Part shown: one piece after another, positions 27,057-34,380 of the stretch
Position numbering within the stretch: the stretch's first letter is position 1
Layout: the number at the start of each line of letters is the position of its first letter
Source: Candidatus Methylobacter favarea
GTDB lineage: Bacteria; Pseudomonadota; Gammaproteobacteria; Methylococcales; Methylomonadaceae
Length of the DNA stretch: 64,000 bases
Direction: 5' to 3'
Assembly (NCBI RefSeq): GCF_902806695.1
Contig: NZ_CADCXN010000069.1
Coordinates: 1 to 64,000, forward strand
Made by a program: the position numbers and the translations under genes
Notes under the pieces: generated by a model
The model's input: only the letters and a program-made list of their open reading frames with translations
Told to the model about the DNA's origin: nothing
Database searches by the model: none

Positions 27057-27111
27057 AAACTAACTATTGATCAGTATCTGATAATGTAGTAACTGGCTAT
27101 GTCCCGACCTA

Positions 27112-27145
27112 TTCCGCTCGCCAATGGCATAGCCGGCGAGCGGAA
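27112..27145 (+). terminator. Strong hairpin after the small secreted protein gene
   Basis: TTCCGCTCGCC and GGCGAGCGGAA form an 11-bp perfect stem around a 12-base loop. It lies between convergent genes (26745 plus, bfr minus) and may stop both; no U-run follows, so termination is inferred. Confidence 0.5.
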
Positions 27146-27226
27146 CTGATACAGTCTTACTGTGAAGCATCAATGGGCAATGCGGTACAGAATTGGAAGT
27201 TCCGAGTCCACCCGTGGCGAAGCTCT

Positions 27227-27691
27227 TTACATCTGAGATTGTAAATAATTTTGCAACCCCACTTTATTAATCAATTCGAGTTGAGTTTCCAGCCAGTCGA
27301 TATGTTCTTCTTCGGATTCCAGGATACTGGAAAACAGTTCGCGGCTAATAAAATCACTCACGGTTTCGCAATAGGCAATGGCTTCTCTGAGCAGGGGGGC
27401 GGCGAGTTGTTCGAGTTTTAAATCACACTCGAGCATTTCCTGGGCATGCTCGCCTATCATCAATTTGCCGAGATTTTGCAGGTTGGGCAGGCCTTCAAGA
27501 AAAAGAATGCGCTCGATAATTTGATCGGCATGTTTCATTTCATCAACTGATTCGTGGTATTCCTTTTCGTTAAGACTTTTAAATCCCCAGTTTTTATACA
27601 TTCTGGCATGAAGAAAATACTGATTGATTGCTGTCAGCTCATTTTCCAGAGCTTTGTTGAGGTATTCAATGACTTTGGAATCGCCTTTCAT
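27227..27691 (-). CDS. bfr: Bacterioferritin
   Basis: A 154-residue bacterioferritin. The start [20 protein letters not shown] matches the family exactly and has AAGAGA upstream; the longer frame to 27748 is not needed. Ferroxidase residues lie in [29 protein letters not shown] and [13 protein letters not shown]; Met52, the haem ligand, is kept. It stores iron, and its gene follows bfd after 185 nt containing a hairpin, next to the rnf operon. Confidence 0.95.
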   Translation of the reverse strand: MKGDSKVIEYLNKALENELTAINQYFLHARMYKNWGFKSLNEKEYHESVDEMKHADQIIERILFLEGLPNLQNLGKLMIGEHAQEMLECDLKLEQLAAPLLREAIAYCETVSDFISRELFSSILESEEEHIDWLETQLELINKVGLQNYLQSQM

Positions 27692-27789
27692 AAAATTATC
27701 TCTTGTCTGATCGTTAAGGAAGGAAGTGATTTGTGGCAATGGGGTCAATTCTTCGCTTACCCTGAATCTCGGATACAGCAGTAAATGAA

Positions 27790-27816
27790 GGTAGATTTAT
27801 AGATTATAAATCTACC
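27790..27816. terminator. Hairpin between bfd and bfr
   Basis: GGTAGATTTAT-AGATT-ATAAATCTACC is an 11-bp perfect stem that lies between the bfd stop and the bfr start and could terminate or attenuate read-through from the rnf-bfd transcript. Confidence 0.55.
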
Positions 27817-27875
27817 ACGAAAACAGGAAGTTCACGAAAAAAAGCCATGACCTTAGCGTAAAAACTTCGGGTTCT

Positions 27876-28106
27876 TCATACCCTTCCTATTTTTATGGCT
27901 TGCTGTGAAAGTACATCTTTCATGATTAAGGGAGGTGATAGCCTGTTTTCATGACAGTTAAGCAGAGTCATAACTTCTTTATTGCATTTGCCGCAATCCT
28001 TGCCTATTCCTAAACAATGAGCCAGTTTTTTCCGCGTACAAACGCCATTTTCAATAGCGGTTAAAATCTGCGAGTCGGTGACTGCCTTGCAAATGCATAT
28101 ATACAT
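27876..28106 (-). CDS. bfd: Bacterioferritin-associated ferredoxin
   Basis: A 76-residue [2Fe-2S] protein. The cluster ligands are CIC near the N-terminus and CGKC after about 32 residues, the Bfd/BFD-fold pattern. It reduces bacterioferritin haem to release iron. It starts 29 nt after rnfH, so it probably belongs to the rnf transcript. This would tie iron release from Bfr to nitrogen-fixing conditions, when demand for Fe-S clusters is high. Confidence 0.92.
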   Translation of the reverse strand: MYICICKAVTDSQILTAIENGVCTRKKLAHCLGIGKDCGKCNKEVMTLLNCHENRLSPPLIMKDVLSQQAIKIGRV

Positions 28107-28135
28107 CTTGCTTCCCCTGGATCCTGTTGGATGAA

Positions 28136-28396
28136 TTAGCGTCTGCGCCGCTGCACCTGTTGTGGATCGGCCGTTATCTGCCGATAAATCTCCACCCTGT
28201 CGCCCTCCTTAATGAGGGTATCCAGCGCAGCAATTTTGCCGAATACGCCCACTTTCTGGCAGGTCAGGTTTATTTCGGGATAAAGTTTTAATACACCGGA
28301 CAAATTGATGGCTTCTTCTATGGTACTGTTATCAGGCACTTCCAGACGCATCCATAGTTGTCTATCGACTTCTGCGTAACAAACTCCGACATTCAT
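28136..28396 (-). CDS. rnfH: RnfH family protein
   Basis: An 86-residue ubiquitin-like-fold protein of the RnfH family: VGVCYAEVDRQLWMRLEVPD, the KVGVFGKIAALDTLIKEGDR core and VEIYRQITADPQQ-RRRR end are typical. It sits at the end of nif-linked rnf operons. Its biochemical role in Rnf is not established. It begins 16 nt after rnfE. Confidence 0.92.
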   Translation of the reverse strand: MNVGVCYAEVDRQLWMRLEVPDNSTIEEAINLSGVLKLYPEINLTCQKVGVFGKIAALDTLIKEGDRVEIYRQITADPQQVQRRRR

Positions 28397-28412
28397 GATA
28401 ATTCCTCATCGA

Positions 28413-29102
28413 TTATTCAGTTATAGCTTCGTTTACCAGGATGGATTGCGCTTTTCTCTGCGCAAGTTTTTGATCTATCAGACGTTTGCCGACAATCAGA
28501 AAAGCCAGCATGATGAATCCGCCAGGCGGCAGAGCCATTAATAAAAAGCCTTTGTAGTCGGGAATAACAGTGACTTCCAGAAACCTGAACGACTCGCCCA
28601 GCAATAATGACGCATTGGCGAACAGGGTGCCCGAAGCGCTGATTTCTCTTGCCGCGCCGAGGGCGACAAGAACGAGGGTAAAGCCTGCGCCCATCATCAG
28701 GCCGTCCCATAAGGCATGTTTTACCGGTTGTTTGGAGGCAAAGGCTTCGGCGCGGCCTAAAAGGGCGCAATTGGTGACGATTAACGCTATAAACAGGCCC
28801 AGTACCTTATAGAGTTCGTGCGCCCAGGCATTCATTAAAATATCGACTAAAGTCACCAGCGCGGCGATCAGCAGCACAAAAATCGGGATACGGATTTCGC
28901 CGGGAATTAAATGCCGCGTTAGGGAAATCAGGCCGTTGGACGCAGTGATGACAACCAGTGTCGCAAGACCCATGCCCAAACCATTGGTGGCCGTTCCGGT
29001 TACGGCCAACAACGGGCAAAGCGCCAGATTTTGCCCGAATACGATATTGTTGTTCCAGAGGCCGTCGCTGGCAATTTTACGATAGGTTTCTGATATGAAC
29101 AT
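28413..29102 (-). CDS. rnfE: Rnf complex membrane subunit RnfE
   Basis: A 229-residue membrane subunit with six helices. It begins MFISETYRKIASDGLWNNNI with GQNLALCPLLAVTGTATNGL, carrying the conserved Cys of the RnfA/RnfE pair that binds a [2Fe-2S] cluster in the membrane; GRAEAFAS is also conserved. Together with RnfA it carries electrons across the membrane in the ion-motive ferredoxin:NAD oxidoreductase. Confidence 0.95.
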   Translation of the reverse strand: MFISETYRKIASDGLWNNNIVFGQNLALCPLLAVTGTATNGLGMGLATLVVITASNGLISLTRHLIPGEIRIPIFVLLIAALVTLVDILMNAWAHELYKVLGLFIALIVTNCALLGRAEAFASKQPVKHALWDGLMMGAGFTLVLVALGAAREISASGTLFANASLLLGESFRFLEVTVIPDYKGFLLMALPPGGFIMLAFLIVGKRLIDQKLAQRKAQSILVNEAITE

Positions 29103-29162
29103 GTCGAATTCCTCAAGGATTAATGGCTTTCAAATTAAGACGAGACAGTTTAGGGTTAAGCT

Positions 29163-29900
29163 TCACTCATTGTCGGGACTTAGGCCGGCAACCGGATTGA
29201 TCAGTTGCGCCTGATGGGCTTTGAATAACTGCAAGCTGCGATAAATTGCCTGTACTGACTTGCGCGGCGTGATGGTCGCCCCGGCAAACTGATCGAATTC
29301 ACCGCCATCTTTTTTGACGGCCCATTGTGCCGCGCTTAAATTGTCCAGGGAGCGGCCGACAAAATTTGATATCCAGTCCGACTTTGCGGCCTCGATTTTA
29401 TCGCCCAGGCCTGGCGTTTCCTTGTGGCTGAGTACACGCACGCCCAGAATATTGCCATTACGGTCTATACCTGCAATCATGTTGATTGCGCCAGAATAGC
29501 CGTCCGGTGCGGTAAATTTAAAACACACGGCAGTGACATCGCCGGACTTTTTAGCGATATAAACTGTTGTTTTGTTCGCGCCGATATTGTAGTCAGCGGA
29601 TGGAATGGTCAAGGTATCTTGCAGCATGTCATTATCATGAAGAGCGGCTGGCACGACTTCTTCCAGCGATTTTGCTAAATCTTCAGCCAGCCGCTGTTGA
29701 ATGGCGCCTTCTGTACTGCAATTGGTCACGCCCAGCAGCACGCTGGCAAGCAAGGCGAAGCCCGCTAGAATTCCTGTTTGAAATTTCAGGGTGGGTCTGA
29801 GCTTTTCCAGGTTCGACGGTTCCAGCCAGTTTTTCAGGAATTCCCGGTAAACCGCAATTTTTTCTTTCAGGCATTGGAAGGTTGCGGGATCACATCTCAT
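29163..29900 (-). CDS. rnfG: Rnf complex flavin subunit RnfG
   Basis: A 245-residue subunit with one N-terminal membrane helix at about residues 43-60 and a periplasmic FMN-binding domain. The covalent FMN site is AGATITPRKSV near residue 207, where the threonine is flavinylated; SHKETPGLGDKI is the other family block. The N-terminus is about 35 residues longer than usual, so a later start is possible. It is separated from rnfD by an unusually large, repeat-filled 373-bp gap. Confidence 0.93.
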   Translation of the reverse strand: MRCDPATFQCLKEKIAVYREFLKNWLEPSNLEKLRPTLKFQTGILAGFALLASVLLGVTNCSTEGAIQQRLAEDLAKSLEEVVPAALHDNDMLQDTLTIPSADYNIGANKTTVYIAKKSGDVTAVCFKFTAPDGYSGAINMIAGIDRNGNILGVRVLSHKETPGLGDKIEAAKSDWISNFVGRSLDNLSAAQWAVKKDGGEFDQFAGATITPRKSVQAIYRSLQLFKAHQAQLINPVAGLSPDNE

Positions 29901-30273
29901 GGCTTAGGCTCTGGCTCAAACATTTAAAATTTAGATCGTTTCCACGCTCTAGCATCATTGTCCTCAGTTAAAAACATCGTCGTTCCGGCAGAGCCTGATC
30001 CGGTCAGGGATTCACTCCGGGCTTTCCTGCCCGGAGCCCTTCGGGTAAATGCAAATCCGTTCCTGACGGATTAGTCACACCGGGCCATCCTGCCCGGAGC
30101 CCTTCGGGTCAATGCCAATCTGTTCAAGACAGATTGGTGCCGGGGAGAGCCGGACTAATTCGCCTGGAGCGAATTTGGATGTGCGAAGCCCGAACCGCAA
30201 GGATGCAGTGAGCAGCCCAGAAGCCAGGGAAGGCACGGCTACTATTGCCGGGTTACGCTATCGCTAACCCGAC
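29901..30273. repeat. Repeat cluster splitting rnfG from rnfD
   Basis: This gap inside the rnf operon holds two direct copies of a structured unit (30015-30076 and 30077-30139), each made of CCGGGC/GCCCGG stem, CCCTTCGGG mini-hairpin and a third stem. A further copy in reverse orientation lies at about 30153-30195 (AATTCGC-CTGGA-GCGAATT). A REP-like palindrome CCGGGTTACGCTATCGCTAA begins at 30248. The third stems read AATCCGT/ACGGATT, AATCTGT/ACAGATT and AATTCGC/GCGAATT, so paired bases change together. Confidence 0.8.
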
Positions 30274-31347
30274 CTACGATTTCGGGATTTCAAGGGCTTT
30301 GCCTTTGTGGTCGCGCCCGTAAATACGCGGCCGGATGTAATGATCTATCAGCGGTGTCGCTGCATTCATCAACAGTACGGCAAAACCCGCTCCTTCGGGA
30401 TAGGCGCCCCAGGTACGAATTACGAACATCAGCAGACCGCAGCCCGCGCCGAAAACCAGCTGTCCTGCCGGCGTATTCGGCGAGGTAACATAGTCGGTGG
30501 CAATGAAAAAGGCCACGCACATCATCGCGCCTGAATTCAAATGCAGAAATGGACTGATATAATGCTGGCTGTCCATGACATGAAAAATGCCGGCCAACAG
30601 CGTAACTGTCAGCAATAAGGCAAGCGGAATATACCATTGAATAATATTTTGGCGGATCAGCCAGACCCCGCCCAGACCCAGCAGCAATGTCGAGGTTTCA
30701 CCCAGGCTGCCGCGCGTCCAGCCGATAAAATTAAGCAATGCGGAATAATCCTGCAAAATTTCCGGAAGCAAACGGTTTTGCGAGAATTCAGTTTTGATAA
30801 AACCGAGCGTCGTCGCGCCGGTGCTGGCGTCGATATCGGCTATTCCGGTAAAAGTAATACGCAAGCTTTCAGCAAGACCCGGCGAAGCCGGAAAAAACAA
30901 CGGCGATACATTCGCCCAGGTCGTCATTTCCATAGGAAAGGAAATCAGCAAAGCGACTCTCGCCAGCATCGCGGGATTAAACAGGTTTTGTCCAAGGCCG
31001 CCATAAACCTGTTTGCCTAAAACTATAGCCAGCCCGGCGCCGACCACGCCGAGCCACCACGGCGCCCAGGGCGGCAGCGTTATCGCCAGCAGCCATCCTG
31101 TCAATACTGCTGAGCCGTCCATAATGACGGGTTTGGCAACTCTGCCCGCCAGACGCAGGCAGAAGGCTTCGAAAAAAACAGCCGATAAGACGGTAATAAT
31201 AAACAGATTCAAAGCCGGCCAGCCAAAACACCAGATCCCAAACGCGGTGGCAGGCGACAGCGCCAGCATGACTTGCCACATAATATGACTAACGCTGGTT
31301 TTAACGCCTACATGCGCGCCGCTGCTGGGTTTTATATAAGCGATCAT
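30274..31347 (-). CDS. rnfD: Rnf complex membrane flavin subunit RnfD
   Basis: A 357-residue integral membrane subunit with about ten helices. The covalent FMN attachment motif is DASTGATTLG at about residue 170. GYIKPSSGAHVG-type start (here MIAYIKPSSGAHVG) is typical. It overlaps rnfC by ATGA (31344-31347). RnfD passes electrons between RnfC/B and RnfG. Confidence 0.95.
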   Translation of the reverse strand: MIAYIKPSSGAHVGVKTSVSHIMWQVMLALSPATAFGIWCFGWPALNLFIITVLSAVFFEAFCLRLAGRVAKPVIMDGSAVLTGWLLAITLPPWAPWWLGVVGAGLAIVLGKQVYGGLGQNLFNPAMLARVALLISFPMEMTTWANVSPLFFPASPGLAESLRITFTGIADIDASTGATTLGFIKTEFSQNRLLPEILQDYSALLNFIGWTRGSLGETSTLLLGLGGVWLIRQNIIQWYIPLALLLTVTLLAGIFHVMDSQHYISPFLHLNSGAMMCVAFFIATDYVTSPNTPAGQLVFGAGCGLLMFVIRTWGAYPEGAGFAVLLMNAATPLIDHYIRPRIYGRDHKGKALEIPKS

Positions 31348-32885
31348 ACCAATGCCCCTTGCTCGGCTTTTAGCCGTTCCCGCTCTGCCTTTGCCGCCAG
31401 ACGGGCCAGCTCTTCCTCGCGCTGTTGCAGAGCCATGCGCTCCAAGCGCGCGTTGCGCGCATCGATCAGGCGCCTGGTTTGCTCGGCTTTATGCTGCGCC
31501 TGCTGTCTGGCCATGACTTCGCCCGAGGCATATTTAAAATACTGCACCAGCGGAATATTGGAGGGACAGATATATGAGCAGCAACCGCAACTGATACAGT
31601 CTTTCAAGCCTAAATCTACAGTTGCCTCCAGTTGATTGGTGCGAATAGTATTCGCCATATCCAGAGGCCGCAAGCCGGCGGGACACACGCTGACGCAACT
31701 GGCGCAGCGGATGCAGGGCTGTTCATCAGTATTTTTCAATTCACTTTGTGTTAGCGCCAGAACGCCGCTGGTGGCTTTGACGGTAGGTAGTCCTGTATGC
31801 GGCATAGCATCGCCCATCATCGGGCCGCCCATAATGATGCGCGCGGTTACTTCCGGATTCACTTCGCAAAAATCGAACAGTTCAGAGATTAACGTGCCGA
31901 AAGGAACTTCCACATTCATCGGACGTTTCACTGCGCCGCCCGCTACCGTAATCACCCGGCCAAGCAAAGGCTGTCCATGACGAATTGCTTTATGGACGGC
32001 ATAAGCGGTGCCGACATTATGAATAGTCACACCGATTTCGGAGGAACGGCAGCCAACGGGAACTTCCCTGCCTGTTACATAACGGATCAATTGCCGGTCC
32101 CAACCCATCGGGTAGCGGGTCGGAATCTGGATGACCTTAATCAGAGAATACGGCTTTGCTGCAGTCTTCATGGCAAGAAAGGCGTGCGGTTTGTTGTCTT
32201 CAACCGCCACCACGGCGTTTGTGGTTTTTATGCCGGGCCGTCCCCCTTCGGGTAAATGCAAATTCGCTCCCGGCGAATTTGTCATGCCGTGCAGCATCAA
32301 ACGCACTCCGTCGATAATCTGTTCGGCGCGTTCCTGCATCAGGCGGTCATCGCAGCATAAATAGGGTTCGCATTCCGCCCCATTAATGATCAGGGTATCA
32401 ATATGGTTTTCACGCCCCATATTGAGCTTGACCGCAGTCGGAAACGTTGCGCCGCCCAAGCCGACAATGCCTGCCGCGCCGACGCGCAAACTGATATCTT
32501 CGGGCGCTAGCTGGAACGGGTCTGTGATGACAGGGCTTGCCAGCCATTCGTCTTTGCCATCGGTTGCAAGCACGATGGTTCGAATCGGCAGAGCGGACGG
32601 GTGGGGCGCCGGATAATCGTTTACATCAAGAATGACGCCCGAGCTCGGGGCATGGACGGGCGCGGAAATCATGCCTTGACTATAGGCCAATAATTGTCCT
32701 TTCAGCACTTTTTCACCGACTTTAATCACGGGCTCCGCGGCTTTGCCGACATGCTGCTGCAGCGGAATATATAATTTTTTCGGCAAAGGGAAGTTGCTTG
32801 CTATCGGCAGCGCCGCCGTCGCGGCTTTGTGCTCCTCGGCATGGACACCGCCGCGAATACGCGGTTTCGAGAAAAAACTTAACAT
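31344..32885 (-). CDS. rnfC: Rnf complex NADH-binding subunit RnfC, with an inserted repeat
   Basis: A 513-residue peripheral subunit. FSKPRIRGGVHAEEHK begins it; GRENHIDTLIINGAECEPYL holds the FMN/NADH-site glycine and glutamate region; two [4Fe-4S] motifs are CIRCASCVSVCP and CISCGCCSYICP at about 375-425, followed by a charged helical tail. Around residues 201-220 the chain reads HGMTNSPGANLHLPEGGRPG, where relatives go almost directly from the helix to IEDNKP; this piece is encoded by a dispersed hairpin repeat (32231-32289). The frame is kept, so the protein is probably functional. Confidence 0.94.
   Translation of the reverse strand: MLSFFSKPRIRGGVHAEEHKAATAALPIASNFPLPKKLYIPLQQHVGKAAEPVIKVGEKVLKGQLLAYSQGMISAPVHAPSSGVILDVNDYPAPHPSALPIRTIVLATDGKDEWLASPVITDPFQLAPEDISLRVGAAGIVGLGGATFPTAVKLNMGRENHIDTLIINGAECEPYLCCDDRLMQERAEQIIDGVRLMLHGMTNSPGANLHLPEGGRPGIKTTNAVVAVEDNKPHAFLAMKTAAKPYSLIKVIQIPTRYPMGWDRQLIRYVTGREVPVGCRSSEIGVTIHNVGTAYAVHKAIRHGQPLLGRVITVAGGAVKRPMNVEVPFGTLISELFDFCEVNPEVTARIIMGGPMMGDAMPHTGLPTVKATSGVLALTQSELKNTDEQPCIRCASCVSVCPAGLRPLDMANTIRTNQLEATVDLGLKDCISCGCCSYICPSNIPLVQYFKYASGEVMARQQAQHKAEQTRRLIDARNARLERMALQQREEELARLAAKAERERLKAEQGALV
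32231..32289. repeat. Hairpin repeat inserted in frame within rnfC
   Basis: Plus-strand CCCTTCGGGTAAATGCAAAT runs into the 9-bp stem CAAATTCGC-TCCCG-GCGAATTTG. It is the same element as those at 30037-30072 and 30099-30137 in the rnfG-rnfD gap. Confidence 0.8.
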
Positions 32886-33433
32886 ACAGCGCGGCTCGCT
32901 TCAGGCAAAACGGGTTTGGCCCATCGCCAGTTACGCAAAGTGACTTCAACCGGGTGCATTTGCAGGCATTCAGTCGGGCAGACGTCGATACATTTTTTAC
33001 AGGCGATACAGGCATCGGCAACCACGGCGTGAATTTGCTTGGGCGCGCCGACAATGGCATCGGTAGGACAGACTTTAAAACAACGGGTACAGCCTGTGCA
33101 GGTGGCTTCGCTAACCTTGGCAACCAGTAATTCGGGCTCCTTTATTTCGCTTAAATCCAGGTCCAGCCCTAATAAAGCGGCGATTTGCTCCGCCAGGGCG
33201 CTGCCTCCGGGAGGACATATCGTCGCGGGCGCTTTACCCTCGGCCAATGCTTCGGCGGCCGGCCGGCAACCTGGAAAACCGCATTGCCCACATTGTGAAC
33301 CAGGCAGCAAGGCTTCCAGTTCATCGATAACCGGGCTGCTTTCAACTTTTAAATAACGGGCGGCAATACCCAGCAACAAGCCTAGAAATAGCCCTAACAC
33401 TGTTAAACTTACAATAGCGGATAAAACATACAT
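32879..33433 (-). CDS. rnfB: Rnf complex ferredoxin-like subunit RnfB
   Basis: A 184-residue subunit with an N-terminal membrane helix. The CGQCGFPGCRPAAEALAEG plus CPPGG motif binds the first [4Fe-4S] cluster; CTGCTRCFKVCP and CIACKKCIDVCP bind two more. It accepts or donates electrons from ferredoxin or flavodoxin. Its stop overlaps the rnfC start by 7 nt. Confidence 0.95.
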   Translation of the reverse strand: MYVLSAIVSLTVLGLFLGLLLGIAARYLKVESSPVIDELEALLPGSQCGQCGFPGCRPAAEALAEGKAPATICPPGGSALAEQIAALLGLDLDLSEIKEPELLVAKVSEATCTGCTRCFKVCPTDAIVGAPKQIHAVVADACIACKKCIDVCPTECLQMHPVEVTLRNWRWAKPVLPEASRAVC

Positions 33434-33448
33434 AGTTTTTCCCCGTAA

Positions 33449-34042
33449 CTATTTACTGTAAAGTCCTGCAAAACCCATAAATGCCAGCGATAAAATGCCG
33501 GCGGTAATGAAAGCAATCGGCGTGCCTGAAAATAATGCCGGGACTGCCATTAACGCCAGCCGCTCCCGCAAACCGGCAAAAAGCACCATTACCAAGGTAA
33601 AGCCCAACGCCGAACCAAAACCAAAAACCATGCTTTGCATAAAACCAGATTGCTCTTGTATATTTAATAAGGCCACGCCCAAAACCGCGCAATTGGTGGT
33701 AATCAGCGGCAGGAAAATGCCCAGTATCTGATACAGTACCGGACTGGTTTTATGCACGACCATTTCGGTAAACTGCACGACTGCTGCAATCACCAGAATA
33801 AATGCGAGTATGCGTAAAAATTGAATATTCAAGGGCGCCAGAATAAAATGCTCCAGCAGCCAGCTGGTCATGGCCGCCAGAGTCAACACAAAAGTTGTCG
33901 CAAGGCCCATGCTCAATGCCGAATCCAGCTTTTTCGAGACACCCATAAACGGACACAGACCGAGGAACTTCACCAGAACCACGTTGTTGACCAGAGCCGT
34001 GCCTAATAAAAGTAGAAGATATTCACTCACCGTTGTTTCCAA
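33449..34042 (-). CDS. rnfA: Rnf complex membrane subunit RnfA
   Basis: A 197-residue protein with six membrane helices, homologous to RnfE in inverted topology. [20 protein letters not shown] carries the conserved Cys for the shared [2Fe-2S] cluster. It is the first gene of rnfABCDGEH and is transcribed divergently from nifLA behind a sigma-54 promoter. Confidence 0.95.
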   Translation of the reverse strand: METTVSEYLLLLLGTALVNNVVLVKFLGLCPFMGVSKKLDSALSMGLATTFVLTLAAMTSWLLEHFILAPLNIQFLRILAFILVIAAVVQFTEMVVHKTSPVLYQILGIFLPLITTNCAVLGVALLNIQEQSGFMQSMVFGFGSALGFTLVMVLFAGLRERLALMAVPALFSGTPIAFITAGILSLAFMGFAGLYSK

Positions 34043-34071
34043 GCTGTTTTCAGAACTGTTTACAAGACCAC

Positions 34072-34087
34072 AGCATCAATTATGCCA
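34072..34087 (-). promoter_or_regulatory. Sigma-54 promoter of the rnf operon
   Basis: Minus-strand TGGCATAATTGATGCT has GG and GC at correct -24/-12 spacing; the base before TGC is A rather than T. It lies 30 bp before the rnfA start. Confidence 0.78.
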
Positions 34088-34164
34088 CTATAAATTTTGT
34101 GCAGAGGCAGCAAGCCTGTAAGCCAAGGGCTATGCAAAAACAGCCCAAATCAGTGCATGAAAAC

Positions 34165-34180
34165 TGTTGCAAGTAATACA
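34165..34180. promoter_or_regulatory. NifA activator site 1 in the rnfA-nifL region
   Basis: TGTTGCAAGTAATACA is an exact TGT-N10-ACA match, about 78 bp from the rnf -24 element and about 135 bp from the nifL one. Confidence 0.78.
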
Positions 34181-34203
34181 TATCGTTATAGATAAAAATA
34201 ATT

Positions 34204-34219
34204 TGTCGTAAACCTTACA
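34204..34219. promoter_or_regulatory. NifA activator site 2 in the rnfA-nifL region
   Basis: TGTCGTAAACCTTACA is a second exact TGT-N10-ACA match, 39 bp from site 1, about 117 bp from the rnf -24 element and about 97 bp from the nifL one. Confidence 0.78.
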
Positions 34220-34315
34220 AAATCTCATGCTTTATAAACGTGTTCACTTCATAGCTTTGCTTAAAACTAAAGGTGAGTCCAATGCTGGAATTATGTGAAA
34301 TAGGAGTGTTGAGGT

Positions 34316-34331
34316 TGGCGTTATAATTGCT
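34316..34331 (+). promoter_or_regulatory. Sigma-54 promoter of nifL-nifA
   Basis: TGGCGTTATAATTGCT fits the -24/-12 pattern with exact spacing; the nifL start follows about 50 bp later. Confidence 0.75.
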
Positions 34332-34380
34332 AGTGATATTAACTAAAGTATTCAGAAGTCCTCACACCCAGTCATAACTT

